This document shows, one piece after another, positions 1 through 4,787 of a stretch of DNA of 5,509 bases. Under the pieces are notes generated by a model. That model had not been told where the DNA came from. It saw nothing but the letters and a program-made list of their open reading frames with translations, and ran no database searches. Position 1 is the first letter of the stretch, and each line of letters starts with the position of its first letter. The translations under genes were made by a program, and so were the position numbers. The stretch is from a bacterium (GTDB lineage Bacteria; Bdellovibrionota; FAC87; UBA2466), in NCBI GenBank assembly GCA_022842225.1, contig JALHPX010000233.1:1-5509 (forward strand). The letters are read 5' to 3'.

Positions 1-62
1 CCTCGGAAATTATCCGTTTCGAAGGCGAAGAAACCATTTACTCTCGCCGTCCTACCAAATAA
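1..62 (+). CDS. C-terminal end of an unidentified protein (partial)
   Basis: The frame that begins at base 3 reads SEIIRFEGEETIYSRRPTK and ends at TAA (60-62). It is the only one of the three forward frames that stops immediately before the strong terminator at 86-121, which supports it as the true end of a plus-strand gene running in from the left. The tail is charged and ends in basic residues (RRPTK), which suggests a soluble protein. Nineteen residues are too few to identify a family, and I do not recognise it. Confidence 0.6.
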   Translation, partial: SEIIRFEGEETIYSRRPTK

Positions 63-85
63 GGACTGGGTGAGTTTTATTTAAG

Positions 86-121
86 ACCGGTCACTCCGCG
101 AGGGGTGGCCGGTTTTTTTTT
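86..121 (+). terminator. Strong rho-independent terminator
   Basis: A 12-bp stem, ACCGGTCACTCC (86-97) against GGGGTGGCCGGT (102-113), contains two G.T wobble pairs and closes on a GCGA (GNRA-type) tetraloop. An unbroken T-run follows directly, to 121, and a second T-run lies at 123-129. It sits 23 bases after the stop at 62 and is the terminator of that gene. It also insulates the downstream RAYT region from upstream transcription. Confidence 0.93.
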
Positions 122-225
122 GTTTTTTTAGGGCAATCGGAAGATTTCACGGAATGGCCCTGGCGGCTGTGCAGGCTCGGCTCGCGGACTCGTCGCCTTT
201 TGTAAATTCACTGTAGAACCCTCGA

Positions 226-276
226 CCCGCCACCGGGCGACCTTAGCCCGGTGAGCAGGGGCGGCGGGGGTTTTTT
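226..276 (+). terminator. GC-rich hairpin with T-run, possible terminator or repeat element
   Basis: A perfect 8-bp inverted repeat, CACCGGGC (231-238) and GCCCGGTG (246-253), encloses the loop GACCTTA. An outer stem CCCGC/GCGGG (226-230 with 264-268) can stack below it across a 10-base bulge. Two G and TTTTTT (271-276) follow. The T-run makes it terminator-like, yet no gene ends just before it. It could end a short untranslated RNA beginning after 130, or be a structural repeat. Confidence 0.45.
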
Positions 277-453
277 AGTTAGCTTCGAAGACTCTCCGGT
301 TTCTAAGCTTTGCTCGTGGAGTGGGGGGGATGAGGGAGTGTTGCTTGATGAGGAGCTGTTGCTTGTATTTGTTTGGACGAAGCAGTGATTGGTTTCGGCT
401 GGGTTGGTAGGGAAGTGGGGGGATTGACTCGCGTTGGTAGAAGCTTGCTAAGG

Positions 454-484
454 GGGCCACCGCCCACTCGTGCGGCGGGGGCCC
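454..484. repeat. Imperfect GC palindrome (REP-like candidate)
   Basis: The arms GGGCCACCGCC (454-464) and GGCGGGGGCCC (474-484) pair at ten of eleven positions, with one A.G mismatch. CAC/GTG at 465-467 and 470-472 can extend the stem almost to the loop. It lies about 155 bases upstream of a RAYT-like gene, and RAYT families process short imperfect palindromes (REPs) near their own genes. No second copy occurs in the window, so the link is only contextual. A weaker CCCAAA/TTTGGG pair (482-487, 493-498) follows. Confidence 0.4.
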
Positions 485-551
485 AAATGATTTTTGGGTT
501 TGGGGTTTTGTGCGAAGTTTGGTCGGCGGGTCCGGCGGCCCGAATTCATTT

Positions 552-631
552 TATATCGTCGATAGAATTGATGTTTATGCTTCCCTAATTTAAGGAAAAT
601 GATATTGCCCCGCGTCTTTGTCGACGATATA
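552..631. repeat. Perfect 11-bp inverted repeat just upstream of the RAYT-like gene
   Basis: TATATCGTCGA at 552-562 is repeated as its exact reverse complement TCGACGATATA at 621-631, 58 bases apart, with the right arm ending 8 bases before the ATG at 640. Between the arms is a smaller near-palindrome, TTCCCTAA/TTAAGGAA, around 581-597. The core TATCGTCGA occurs again inside the gene at 1041-1049. The arrangement fits an operator, a regulatory mRNA hairpin masking the start, or a substrate of the encoded protein. Which one cannot be told from sequence. Confidence 0.55.
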
Positions 632-639
632 TCAAGTTT

Positions 640-1176
640 ATGTCGTCTCAATTTGTGTTTCAGAATTTGCGGCAGAAGAATGGTTTTGGTGGGGAAAATG
701 CTCGCGGGAAGCGTAAGGAGCGGCGGCCAATTGCTACTAAGCGGGCTATGCATTTGGTTTTGAAGTCGTCTGAGGCAGTGGGGAGAAATTCGTTTTTGGC
801 GCCGGCCCATTCTCTCTTTGTTAAGAATCAGGTTTCGGATCAGAGTGCGCGGTGGGGCGTTCGGGTTTTTGAGTTTTCTAATAATGGGAATCATCTGCAC
901 CTTTTGATTCAGGCTCGAGATCGAGTTGGGTTTCGTGGGTTTGTTCGCACACTCTCTGCTCTGATTGCTCGGCATGTGACCGGTGCGTGTAAAGGTAAGG
1001 CAGCGGGTAAGCGGTTTTGGGATTCTCTTCCTTTTACTCGTATCGTCGAATGGGGGCGGGCGTTTTGGCGTGCTAAGAACTATGTTGTTCAGAATCAGTT
1101 AGAAGCGGCAGGAGTGGTTCCTCACCATCCGCGGACTTCGGCGGTGCCTTGGAATTTAGATCGGGGTTCTCCATGA
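640..1176 (+). CDS. RAYT-like Y1 (HUH) transposase-domain protein
   Basis: This 178-residue protein resembles the Y1_Tnp / REP-associated tyrosine transposase (RAYT) group. It has an N-terminal GKRKERRP basic motif (residues 23-30), then HLVLKSS (38-44), the HUH metal-binding signature HLH (His85 and His87, in NGNHLHLLIQ), and a C-terminal helix with the candidate nucleophile Tyr148 in NYVVQNQLEAAG. These are single-strand DNA endonucleases that cut and join at short hairpins. Most RAYTs are single-copy, domesticated genes rather than active elements. No terminal inverted repeats, target duplication or tnpB partner is seen, which argues against an intact IS200/IS605 element. ATG 640 gives the expected N-terminus, but no clear Shine-Dalgarno precedes it; the right arm of an inverted repeat ends 8 bases upstream. 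The last codons overlap the next ORF by ATGA. Family assignment is confident; biological activity is not. Confidence 0.85.
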   Translation: MSSQFVFQNLRQKNGFGGENARGKRKERRPIATKRAMHLVLKSSEAVGRNSFLAPAHSLFVKNQVSDQSARWGVRVFEFSNNGNHLHLLIQARDRVGFRGFVRTLSALIARHVTGACKGKAAGKRFWDSLPFTRIVEWGRAFWRAKNYVVQNQLEAAGVVPHHPRTSAVPWNLDRGSP

Positions 1177-1355
1177 AATGGATGGTGTTGGCTTACGTCC
1201 TCACCCTCTTGGCGTGTATCGGATTTGTGTTGGCAAACCGGGAACCCGGACTGGGTGTGGTGGGAATCGTCGTGATTGCCGGAGCGGTGGCGGGCTTGGC
1301 GACCGTGGTGCTTGTCGCCAGCTTGTTTTGGCAGCGGCGTCGACTCCACAGTTAG
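1173..1355 (+). CDS. Small two-helix membrane protein, unknown function
   Basis: ATG 1173 overlaps the RAYT stop as ATGA, which suggests translational coupling, and gives 60 residues: MKWMVLAYVLTLL and onward. Two hydrophobic segments span about residues 3-21 and 29-52. They are separated by a short ANREPG turn, and the protein ends in a basic tail (QRRRLHS). This pattern predicts an inner-membrane hairpin with both ends cytoplasmic. I recognise no family. An in-frame TTG at 1149 would add eight residues, but the ATG is preferred because it starts right before the first helix. Neither start has a good Shine-Dalgarno. Its stop TAG (1353-1355) overlaps the stop of the convergent oxidoreductase gene. 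It is probably real given the clean hydrophobic profile, but a chance ORF cannot be excluded. Confidence 0.55.
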   Translation: MKWMVLAYVLTLLACIGFVLANREPGLGVVGIVVIAGAVAGLATVVLVASLFWQRRRLHS

Positions 1356-2587
1356 CCGCGCGCGCGCTTTAGGCTTTGCCAGCCTACGTCTTTTACCATT
1401 CTCAGAACAGTGGCTGTTACCGATGCCTTTGGGTTGGGAGTTTTTCCGCGGCCCATGCGGTGCAGCTGGCCGGTGTACCAGAGGATTTCTAGTGGCACTA
1501 ATTTATCCAGCCAGCGCATTCCTGTCGTGAGTGGTTTTACTTGGCTCGTAGTTCGCTCATCCGACAGTAGTTTTTTTGGGAAGTTTGGATCTAACGCCAG
1601 AGAACGAGCTAATCCAATTAAATCTAAATTGCCCGACGACAGCGCTTGTTTCATTCCGTCAGCGGTGCGAAATCCGCCGGTCACCATCAGGGGGGCTTTG
1701 CAATGCGCTCTAGCCTTTGCTGCAAAATCTAAAAAATAGGCTTCTCTGGATTGCGTGCTGGCCTTGCGAGCCCCTTCCATCATGACCGGGGCTTCGTAGG
1801 AGCCGCCTGAGATCTCAATTAAGTCCATTCCCGATTTGCTCAATGTTTCAATGACCCGCAGTGATTCTTCCTCCGTGAAGCCCCCGCGTTGGAAATCCGC
1901 GGAATTTAATTTTATCCCAATCGGGAAATCGCTGCCTACGCGCGCGCGGATGGCGCCGTAGATTTCAATTACAAAACGCATCCGATTCTCCAGAGAGCCG
2001 CCCCACTGGTCGCTGCGCTGGTTAGAAAGGGGAGAAAGAAACTGCGCGACCAAGTAGCCGTGAGCACCATGTATTTGCACGCCCGTAAATCCCGCTTGCT
2101 TCGCTATCTCCGCTGTGTCGGCAAAGCGCGTGATGATTTCCAAAATTTCCGTGTGCTCGAGCGCGCGCGGTTTATTAAAAGCTTTATCGAGTGGTGGCCG
2201 CAACGCGACTGCCGAGGGAGCTACTGGAGTCTTTGCCAAAAAATTTGGAATTTGGCGGCCTGGGTGGTTGATCTGCATCCAGAAATGGGTGCCCTCCTTA
2301 GTCCCTTTCGCTGCCCAGGCGCGCAGGCTTGCTAGATGCTGTGTGATCTTCTCCACCACCACGTTGTTTGGTTCACCCAACGCCCGACCGTCACACATCA
2401 CATTGCCCGAAATCAAAAGGCCAATTCCGCCCCCAGCCCAGGTTTCGTATAACCGCCCAAGCCTCAAATCCGGTCGATGGTTTTTGTCGGCCATGTTTTC
2501 GCTCATAGCCGATTTCGCTAGGCGGTTCTTGAGAACCACACCGCAAGGAAGAGTCAGTGGAGAGGAAAGAGAGATTAAATCACCCAT
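1352..2587 (-). CDS. NADH:flavin oxidoreductase, Old Yellow Enzyme family
   Basis: An FMN-binding TIM-barrel ene-reductase of the OYE/YqjM type that reduces activated C=C bonds of enones, quinones or similar electrophiles using NAD(P)H in the cytoplasm. Numbered from the GTG at 2596 (414 residues), visible signatures are: NRLAKSAMSE (24-33), WMQINHPGRQ (106-115), the substrate-binding HGAHGYL (His176, His179, Tyr181), NQRSDQWGGSLENR (192-205), IKLN with Lys229, and the phosphate-binding TGG (306-308) and GLARS (328-332). Ser32 occupies the position where YqjM-type enzymes have a redox-tuning Cys. There is no C-terminal Fe-S or NADH-binding extension, unlike 2,4-dienoyl-CoA reductase. ATG 2587 starts right before the conserved region; GTG 2596 is an in-frame alternative, and a stop lies three codons further upstream. 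The gene follows the ABM gene after about 90 bases. Substrate is unknown. Confidence 0.92.
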   Translation of the reverse strand: MGDLISLSSPLTLPCGVVLKNRLAKSAMSENMADKNHRPDLRLGRLYETWAGGGIGLLISGNVMCDGRALGEPNNVVVEKITQHLASLRAWAAKGTKEGTHFWMQINHPGRQIPNFLAKTPVAPSAVALRPPLDKAFNKPRALEHTEILEIITRFADTAEIAKQAGFTGVQIHGAHGYLVAQFLSPLSNQRSDQWGGSLENRMRFVIEIYGAIRARVGSDFPIGIKLNSADFQRGGFTEEESLRVIETLSKSGMDLIEISGGSYEAPVMMEGARKASTQSREAYFLDFAAKARAHCKAPLMVTGGFRTADGMKQALSSGNLDLIGLARSLALDPNFPKKLLSDERTTSQVKPLTTGMRWLDKLVPLEILWYTGQLHRMGRGKTPNPKASVTATVLRMVKDVGWQSLKRARG

Positions 2588-2676
2588 GGACCGCACGGTA
2601 GCTTACCAGCGTTCCACTTCGCAACCTGAGGGTTGCGAACAGGCTCACGTTTGGCCTGTTCGCAAATCAGGTTCAT
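2575..2676 (-). CDS. Possible 33-residue leader ORF before the OYE gene
   Basis: On the minus strand an ATG at 2676, two bases after the ABM stop, opens a 33-codon frame beginning MNLICEQAKREPV. It contains LPCGPW near its end and stops at TAA (2577-2575), inside the first codons of the OYE gene in another frame. It spans both alternative hairpins at 2618-2671. It has two Cys and two Trp codons but no run of a single amino acid, and no convincing Shine-Dalgarno. It may be a regulatory leader or a chance frame. Confidence 0.25.
   Translation of the reverse strand: MNLICEQAKREPVRNPQVAKWNAGKLPCGPWVI
2618..2671. promoter_or_regulatory. Two overlapping, mutually exclusive hairpins between ABM and OYE genes
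   Basis: Hairpin A pairs TTCGCAACC (2618-2626) with GGTTGCGAA (2631-2639), nine perfect base pairs around TGAG. Hairpin B pairs TTGCGAACAGGC (2633-2644) with GCCTGTTCGCAA (2654-2665), twelve perfect base pairs, and can be extended by CCTGA/TCAGG (2625-2629, 2667-2671). The segment 2633-2639 is needed by both, so only one can form. This is the geometry of an attenuator or a switchable leader. Read on the plus strand, hairpin B is followed by TTCATTTTT (2672-2680), a weak terminator tail; on the minus strand no T-run follows. It could also serve as a processing or protein-binding site between the two genes. Confidence 0.55.
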
Positions 2677-2678
2677 TT

Positions 2679-2981
2679 TTAATGGGGAAGCTTAGCGCCT
2701 AGCACTTCGAGTTTCTCGATCGTGGGTGCCGTCGCCAGCAGCTCCGGCGCCTTCGCCATGAGTGCCTGCGCAATGGCTCCATTTAAGTGCGCTTTTCTTC
2801 CGGCCTCTTGCTCAAAGGCGTCGAACACCGCAAATGTCGACGGGCTTAGCTTAAGCGCGAACCACACAGGCGTTAGCTGCTCGTCCTGGGCCAAGCCCAG
2901 GCCCGCATTTAGGAATGCGGCCACTTCCGCTTCTTTTCCGGCCTTTGCCTCTAATCGTACAAACAATCCTACCTTCACCAT
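2679..2981 (-). CDS. Antibiotic biosynthesis monooxygenase (ABM) family protein, YgiN-like
   Basis: A 100-residue ferredoxin-like ABM-domain protein. Family traits visible are the N-terminal strand MVKVGLFVRLEAKAGKE, the LNAGLGLAQDE helix end, FAVFDAFEQEAGRKAHLNG (about residues 50-68), and the C-terminal helix AIAQALMAKAPELL. Members are small dimeric cofactor-free enzymes; YgiN oxidises menadiol to quinone, and others act on polyketide quinols or have no known substrate. ATG 2981 is supported by AAGGAG at 2993-2988, six bases upstream. It is divergent from the HxlR regulator across 124 bases and lies upstream of the OYE gene on the same strand, which suggests a redox/electrophile operon controlled by that regulator. 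The precise substrate cannot be deduced. Confidence 0.88.
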   Translation of the reverse strand: MVKVGLFVRLEAKAGKEAEVAAFLNAGLGLAQDEQLTPVWFALKLSPSTFAVFDAFEQEAGRKAHLNGAIAQALMAKAPELLATAPTIEKLEVLGAKLPH

Positions 2982-2987
2982 TTGTGT

Positions 2988-2993
2988 CTCCTT
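2988..2993 (-). promoter_or_regulatory. Ribosome binding site of the ABM gene
   Basis: The minus strand reads AAGGAG six bases before the ATG at 2981. It is the best Shine-Dalgarno on the minus strand here and fixes that start. Confidence 0.8.
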
Positions 2994-3011
2994 GATTTGG
3001 TTAGGAAAGAG

Positions 3012-3041
3012 GTACTTGATTAGTTTTATAAAAGTAAGTAC
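3012..3041. promoter_or_regulatory. Inverted-repeat operator candidate for the HxlR-family regulator
   Basis: GTACTT (3012-3017) and AAGTAC (3036-3041) form a perfect 6-bp inverted repeat with an 18-base AT-rich spacer. Extended to eight bases, the halves GTACTTGA and GTAAGTAC match a GTACTTAC consensus at six of eight and eight of eight positions. HxlR regulators bind palindromes of this general TACT...AGTA kind (YodB is an example), so this is the natural autoregulatory site. It lies between the divergent ABM and HxlR genes. A second, weaker pair CACTA/TAGTG lies at 3043-3062. Binding is inferred, not shown. Confidence 0.5.
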
Positions 3042-3081
3042 GCACTAATAAGGCACATAGTGGCACTTTGTATACCGTCAA
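3025..3081 (-). promoter_or_regulatory. Tentative promoter of the ABM-OYE genes
   Basis: On the minus strand TTGACG (3081-3076) is followed after 16 bases by TATGTG (3059-3054), a fair -35 with a weak -10. An alternative -10, TATAAA (3030-3025), lies inside the operator candidate but has only a weak -35 (CCTTAT). In either case the inverted repeat at 3012-3041 would overlap or lie just downstream of the promoter, which suits repression. Confidence 0.35.
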
Positions 3082-3105
3082 TGCTACAACGCCCGGAGGA
3101 GCCCC

Positions 3106-3429
3106 ATGGCACGAAAACAAAAACACCCTGATTACGAAAACTGTCCGATCGAGGCCGCTTTGGACATCATCGGCGGTAAGTGGAAAGGCGTCATCCTCCA
3201 TCGACTGCTAGGGCAGACTCGCCGCTTTAATGAACTCAAGCGCACCATTCCGCGTATCACCCAACGCATGCTCACCACGCAATTGCGGGAACTAGAGAAA
3301 GACAAACTCATCAATCGTAAGGTCTATGCCGAAGTTCCGCCGCGGGTCGAATATTCCCTTACGCGAACCGGCGAAACTTTAAAGCCCGTTCTTGCCGAGC
3401 TGCTGAAGTGGGGCGAGGCCAGTCACTAA
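3106..3429 (+). CDS. HxlR-family winged-helix transcriptional regulator
   Basis: A 107-residue HxlR/DUF24 regulator, a compact DNA-binding dimer often sensing quinones, aldehydes or disulfide stress. Signatures in order are Cys13-Pro14 in ENCPIEAALDIIGGKWK (11-27), RFNELKR (40-46), the recognition region ITQRMLTTQLRELEKDKLI (51-69), and the wing with VEYSLTRTGETL (81-92). The single Cys sits where YodB, CatR and relatives carry their redox-active thiol. ATG 3106 is supported by GGAGGAG at 3095-3101. It is divergent from the ABM and OYE genes and probably controls them and itself through the palindrome at 3012-3041. Its TAA abuts directly the stop of the convergent transporter gene, leaving no room for a terminator. 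Family is certain; ligand and regulon are inferred. Confidence 0.94.
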   Translation: MARKQKHPDYENCPIEAALDIIGGKWKGVILHRLLGQTRRFNELKRTIPRITQRMLTTQLRELEKDKLINRKVYAEVPPRVEYSLTRTGETLKPVLAELLKWGEASH

Positions 3430-4653
3430 TCACGCATTATCTTTGTTGCGAAAAGCGAGTCGAATCAGGCCAGTCCACAAGGCCGTCGCAGCCACCGCAA
3501 TCGGCAAGTAGGTTCCACTAATCGCCACGCCAGCCGTACGCGCTAAGTACAAACCAAAGCTCGCGCCGCCTTTACCAAAGCGATACCCAAAGGCATCAAT
3601 CACTTCCTTGGCGCGAAAGCGCACATCAAACGAAAACGGAATGTAGAGAATTTCTTTCGAGGCGCGGAAAATCGAGTAGTCCATCCCTTTAAAGATCAAA
3701 AGGGCGAGGGCAGAGGTAAACAGCGTCGGGTGCATCCACGCCAATAGGATCGCTCCCAGGTTGATTAGCGGTATTGCAGTTTGAATGGCTGCTAAGGAAA
3801 ATAACTTCAACACCACCGGCGCAATCAAAAACTGAATCCCCGACGACGTCGCGTTTAGCCACATAAACAACGTTCCCGAGTACGCGGTTTGCGCGTCGGC
3901 ATCCGGCAGCGCCGTTTGCAACAGCGTTTGAAAATGCATGTCCAACGCCGTTGCGGCTACCTGCGTGCATAAAATCGTCGCTAGCAAAATTCCCAACAGC
4001 GGGTGTTGCTTGAACAACCGCAATCCCAAAACATCACGCGGCATCGAACGATCGCGTGCTGCTTCTACCGCATCTTGTTTGGGCTCTCCGCCGACGCGAT
4101 AGGCGGCTTCGGCAAAAAACATGGCTGGCAACAACGTCAACGCACCCCATTCTAGCCAGCCTTGTGTTCCCACCACGCCGCTAAATTGCCCGACCAGATA
4201 TCCGCCCAGCACTCCGCCGAGTGCCGATAGCCCCGTGACCGGCCCATTCAATTTGCGCGCGCTTTTTTCATCCAGGGTAGAATTTAAGAAGGACCAATAC
4301 TGCTCAATAATCAGTACCGCGTACGCCTCGCGAATAAAAATCAGCACTACCGCTGCCCATGCGTAACCCAGTGCCAGTAACTGGTCTGACACGACGATCC
4401 CAAGCGCGCTCAAAATAAATGTCCCGTGTAGCGTTCTGCGCGGGCCGAAGCGTCCCAGGCTTTTTCCATAGAGAAAGAGCAAGCCCAGAAGGATCAACGG
4501 ACTGATGGCCAGGACCCAGGTCAGGTTTTCGGTTCCAAACTTCGCCTTAAACAGCGTATTGGCCGGGCTGCGCACCATCTCGTAACCGGTGAGCAAGCAC
4601 AGAGACGAAAATGAAGTGAGAAAGGCCGCTAACGGAACGCGTTTTTTTGCCAT
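3430..4653 (-). CDS. Nucleotide-transporter-like MFS protein (Tlc/NTT-related)
   Basis: A polytopic inner-membrane protein of about 407 residues with roughly twelve hydrophobic segments. The decisive stretch is KGMDYSIFRASKEILYIPFS followed by RAKEVIDAFGYRFGKGGAS (residues 323-366 counting from the GTG). It parallels the conserved Tlc/NTT ATP:ADP carrier block K.SLFDPTKEMAYIPLD...KGKAAVDV.G.R.GKSGG. Such carriers exchange or import nucleotides across the membrane in Rickettsia, Chlamydia and plastids, and related proteins occur in predatory Bdellovibrio. This one is about 100 residues shorter than typical carriers and has lost part of the Asp/Pro motif (FRASKE instead of FDPTKE), so its substrate may differ. 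ATG 4653 and GTG 4656 are adjacent possible starts; neither has a clear Shine-Dalgarno. It is divergent from the M23 lipoprotein gene and convergent with hxlR-type gene 3106-3429. Confidence 0.82.
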   Translation of the reverse strand: MAKKRVPLAAFLTSFSSLCLLTGYEMVRSPANTLFKAKFGTENLTWVLAISPLILLGLLFLYGKSLGRFGPRRTLHGTFILSALGIVVSDQLLALGYAWAAVVLIFIREAYAVLIIEQYWSFLNSTLDEKSARKLNGPVTGLSALGGVLGGYLVGQFSGVVGTQGWLEWGALTLLPAMFFAEAAYRVGGEPKQDAVEAARDRSMPRDVLGLRLFKQHPLLGILLATILCTQVAATALDMHFQTLLQTALPDADAQTAYSGTLFMWLNATSSGIQFLIAPVVLKLFSLAAIQTAIPLINLGAILLAWMHPTLFTSALALLIFKGMDYSIFRASKEILYIPFSFDVRFRAKEVIDAFGYRFGKGGASFGLYLARTAGVAISGTYLPIAVAATALWTGLIRLAFRNKDNA

Positions 4654-4734
4654 CACATCGGCGTAGGTTGAAACGTCGAGTTAGGCAACTTCTTCCGTTC
4701 AACCGATAAGGATAAGGAGTCGAGTTCAGCCTTA

Positions 4735-4764
4735 TTTGACACAGAGGGTCAAAATCGACTAATC
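4735..4764 (+). promoter_or_regulatory. Sigma-70-type promoter of the M23 lipoprotein gene, overlapped by a palindrome
   Basis: A consensus -35, TTGACA (4736-4741), is followed by CTAATC (4759-4764, spacing 17) or ACTAAT (4758-4763, spacing 16) as a modest -10. Transcription would begin near 4771, giving a leader of only about 17 bases with no Shine-Dalgarno. TTTGAC (4735-4740) and GTCAAA (4748-4753) form a 6-bp inverted repeat with a 7-base spacer across the -35, a possible regulator site. Confidence 0.55.
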
Positions 4765-4787
4765 TCAGCGACTAAACCCGCACGAAT

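Larger units (their letters stand above)
130..551. other. Gene-free, GC-hairpin-rich spacer before the RAYT-like gene
   Basis: No reading frame here looks coding; the short ORFs on both strands have low-complexity, Pro/Arg/Ser-rich translations typical of chance frames. The plus strand from about 280 onward is strongly enriched in G and T, with runs of seven G at about 323-329 and six G at 417-422. An 8-bp direct repeat GTTGGTAG occurs at 403-410 and 433-440. Three GC-rich hairpins are present (226-268, 454-484, 527-542). The stretch may hold REP-like elements or an untranslated RNA, but the sequence alone does not establish either. Confidence 0.5.

Noticed and set aside
373..588. Plus-strand 71-codon frame in the spacer
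   Set aside because: Gly/Arg-rich start, no ribosome binding site, no recognisable motif, and it runs through two GC hairpins; treated as chance.
275..975. Minus-strand frames at 275-460 and 448-975 opposite the RAYT region
   Set aside because: Their translations are Pro/Arg/Asn/Ser-rich with no domain, and the longer one lies largely antisense to the well-supported RAYT-like gene; they arise from the G/T-rich plus strand.
640..1176. Complete IS200/IS605 insertion sequence
   Set aside because: Only a Y1-type protein is present. No tnpB, no subterminal hairpins on both sides and no defined ends are visible, and the sequence matches the RAYT type better.
2115..2702. 195-codon plus-strand frame opposite the OYE gene
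   Set aside because: Antisense shadow of a gene with clear OYE motifs on the minus strand.
3001..3201. Minus-strand 66-codon frame over the HxlR promoter and 5' end
   Set aside because: Overlaps the operator region and a certain HxlR gene; no ribosome binding site or family match.
4666..4704. GGTTGAA/TTCAACC inverted repeat and GATAAG tandem (4705-4716) upstream of the transporter
   Set aside because: Arms of 7 bp with a 25-base spacer and a two-unit repeat are within chance for this length; noted only as a possible leader structure of the minus-strand gene.
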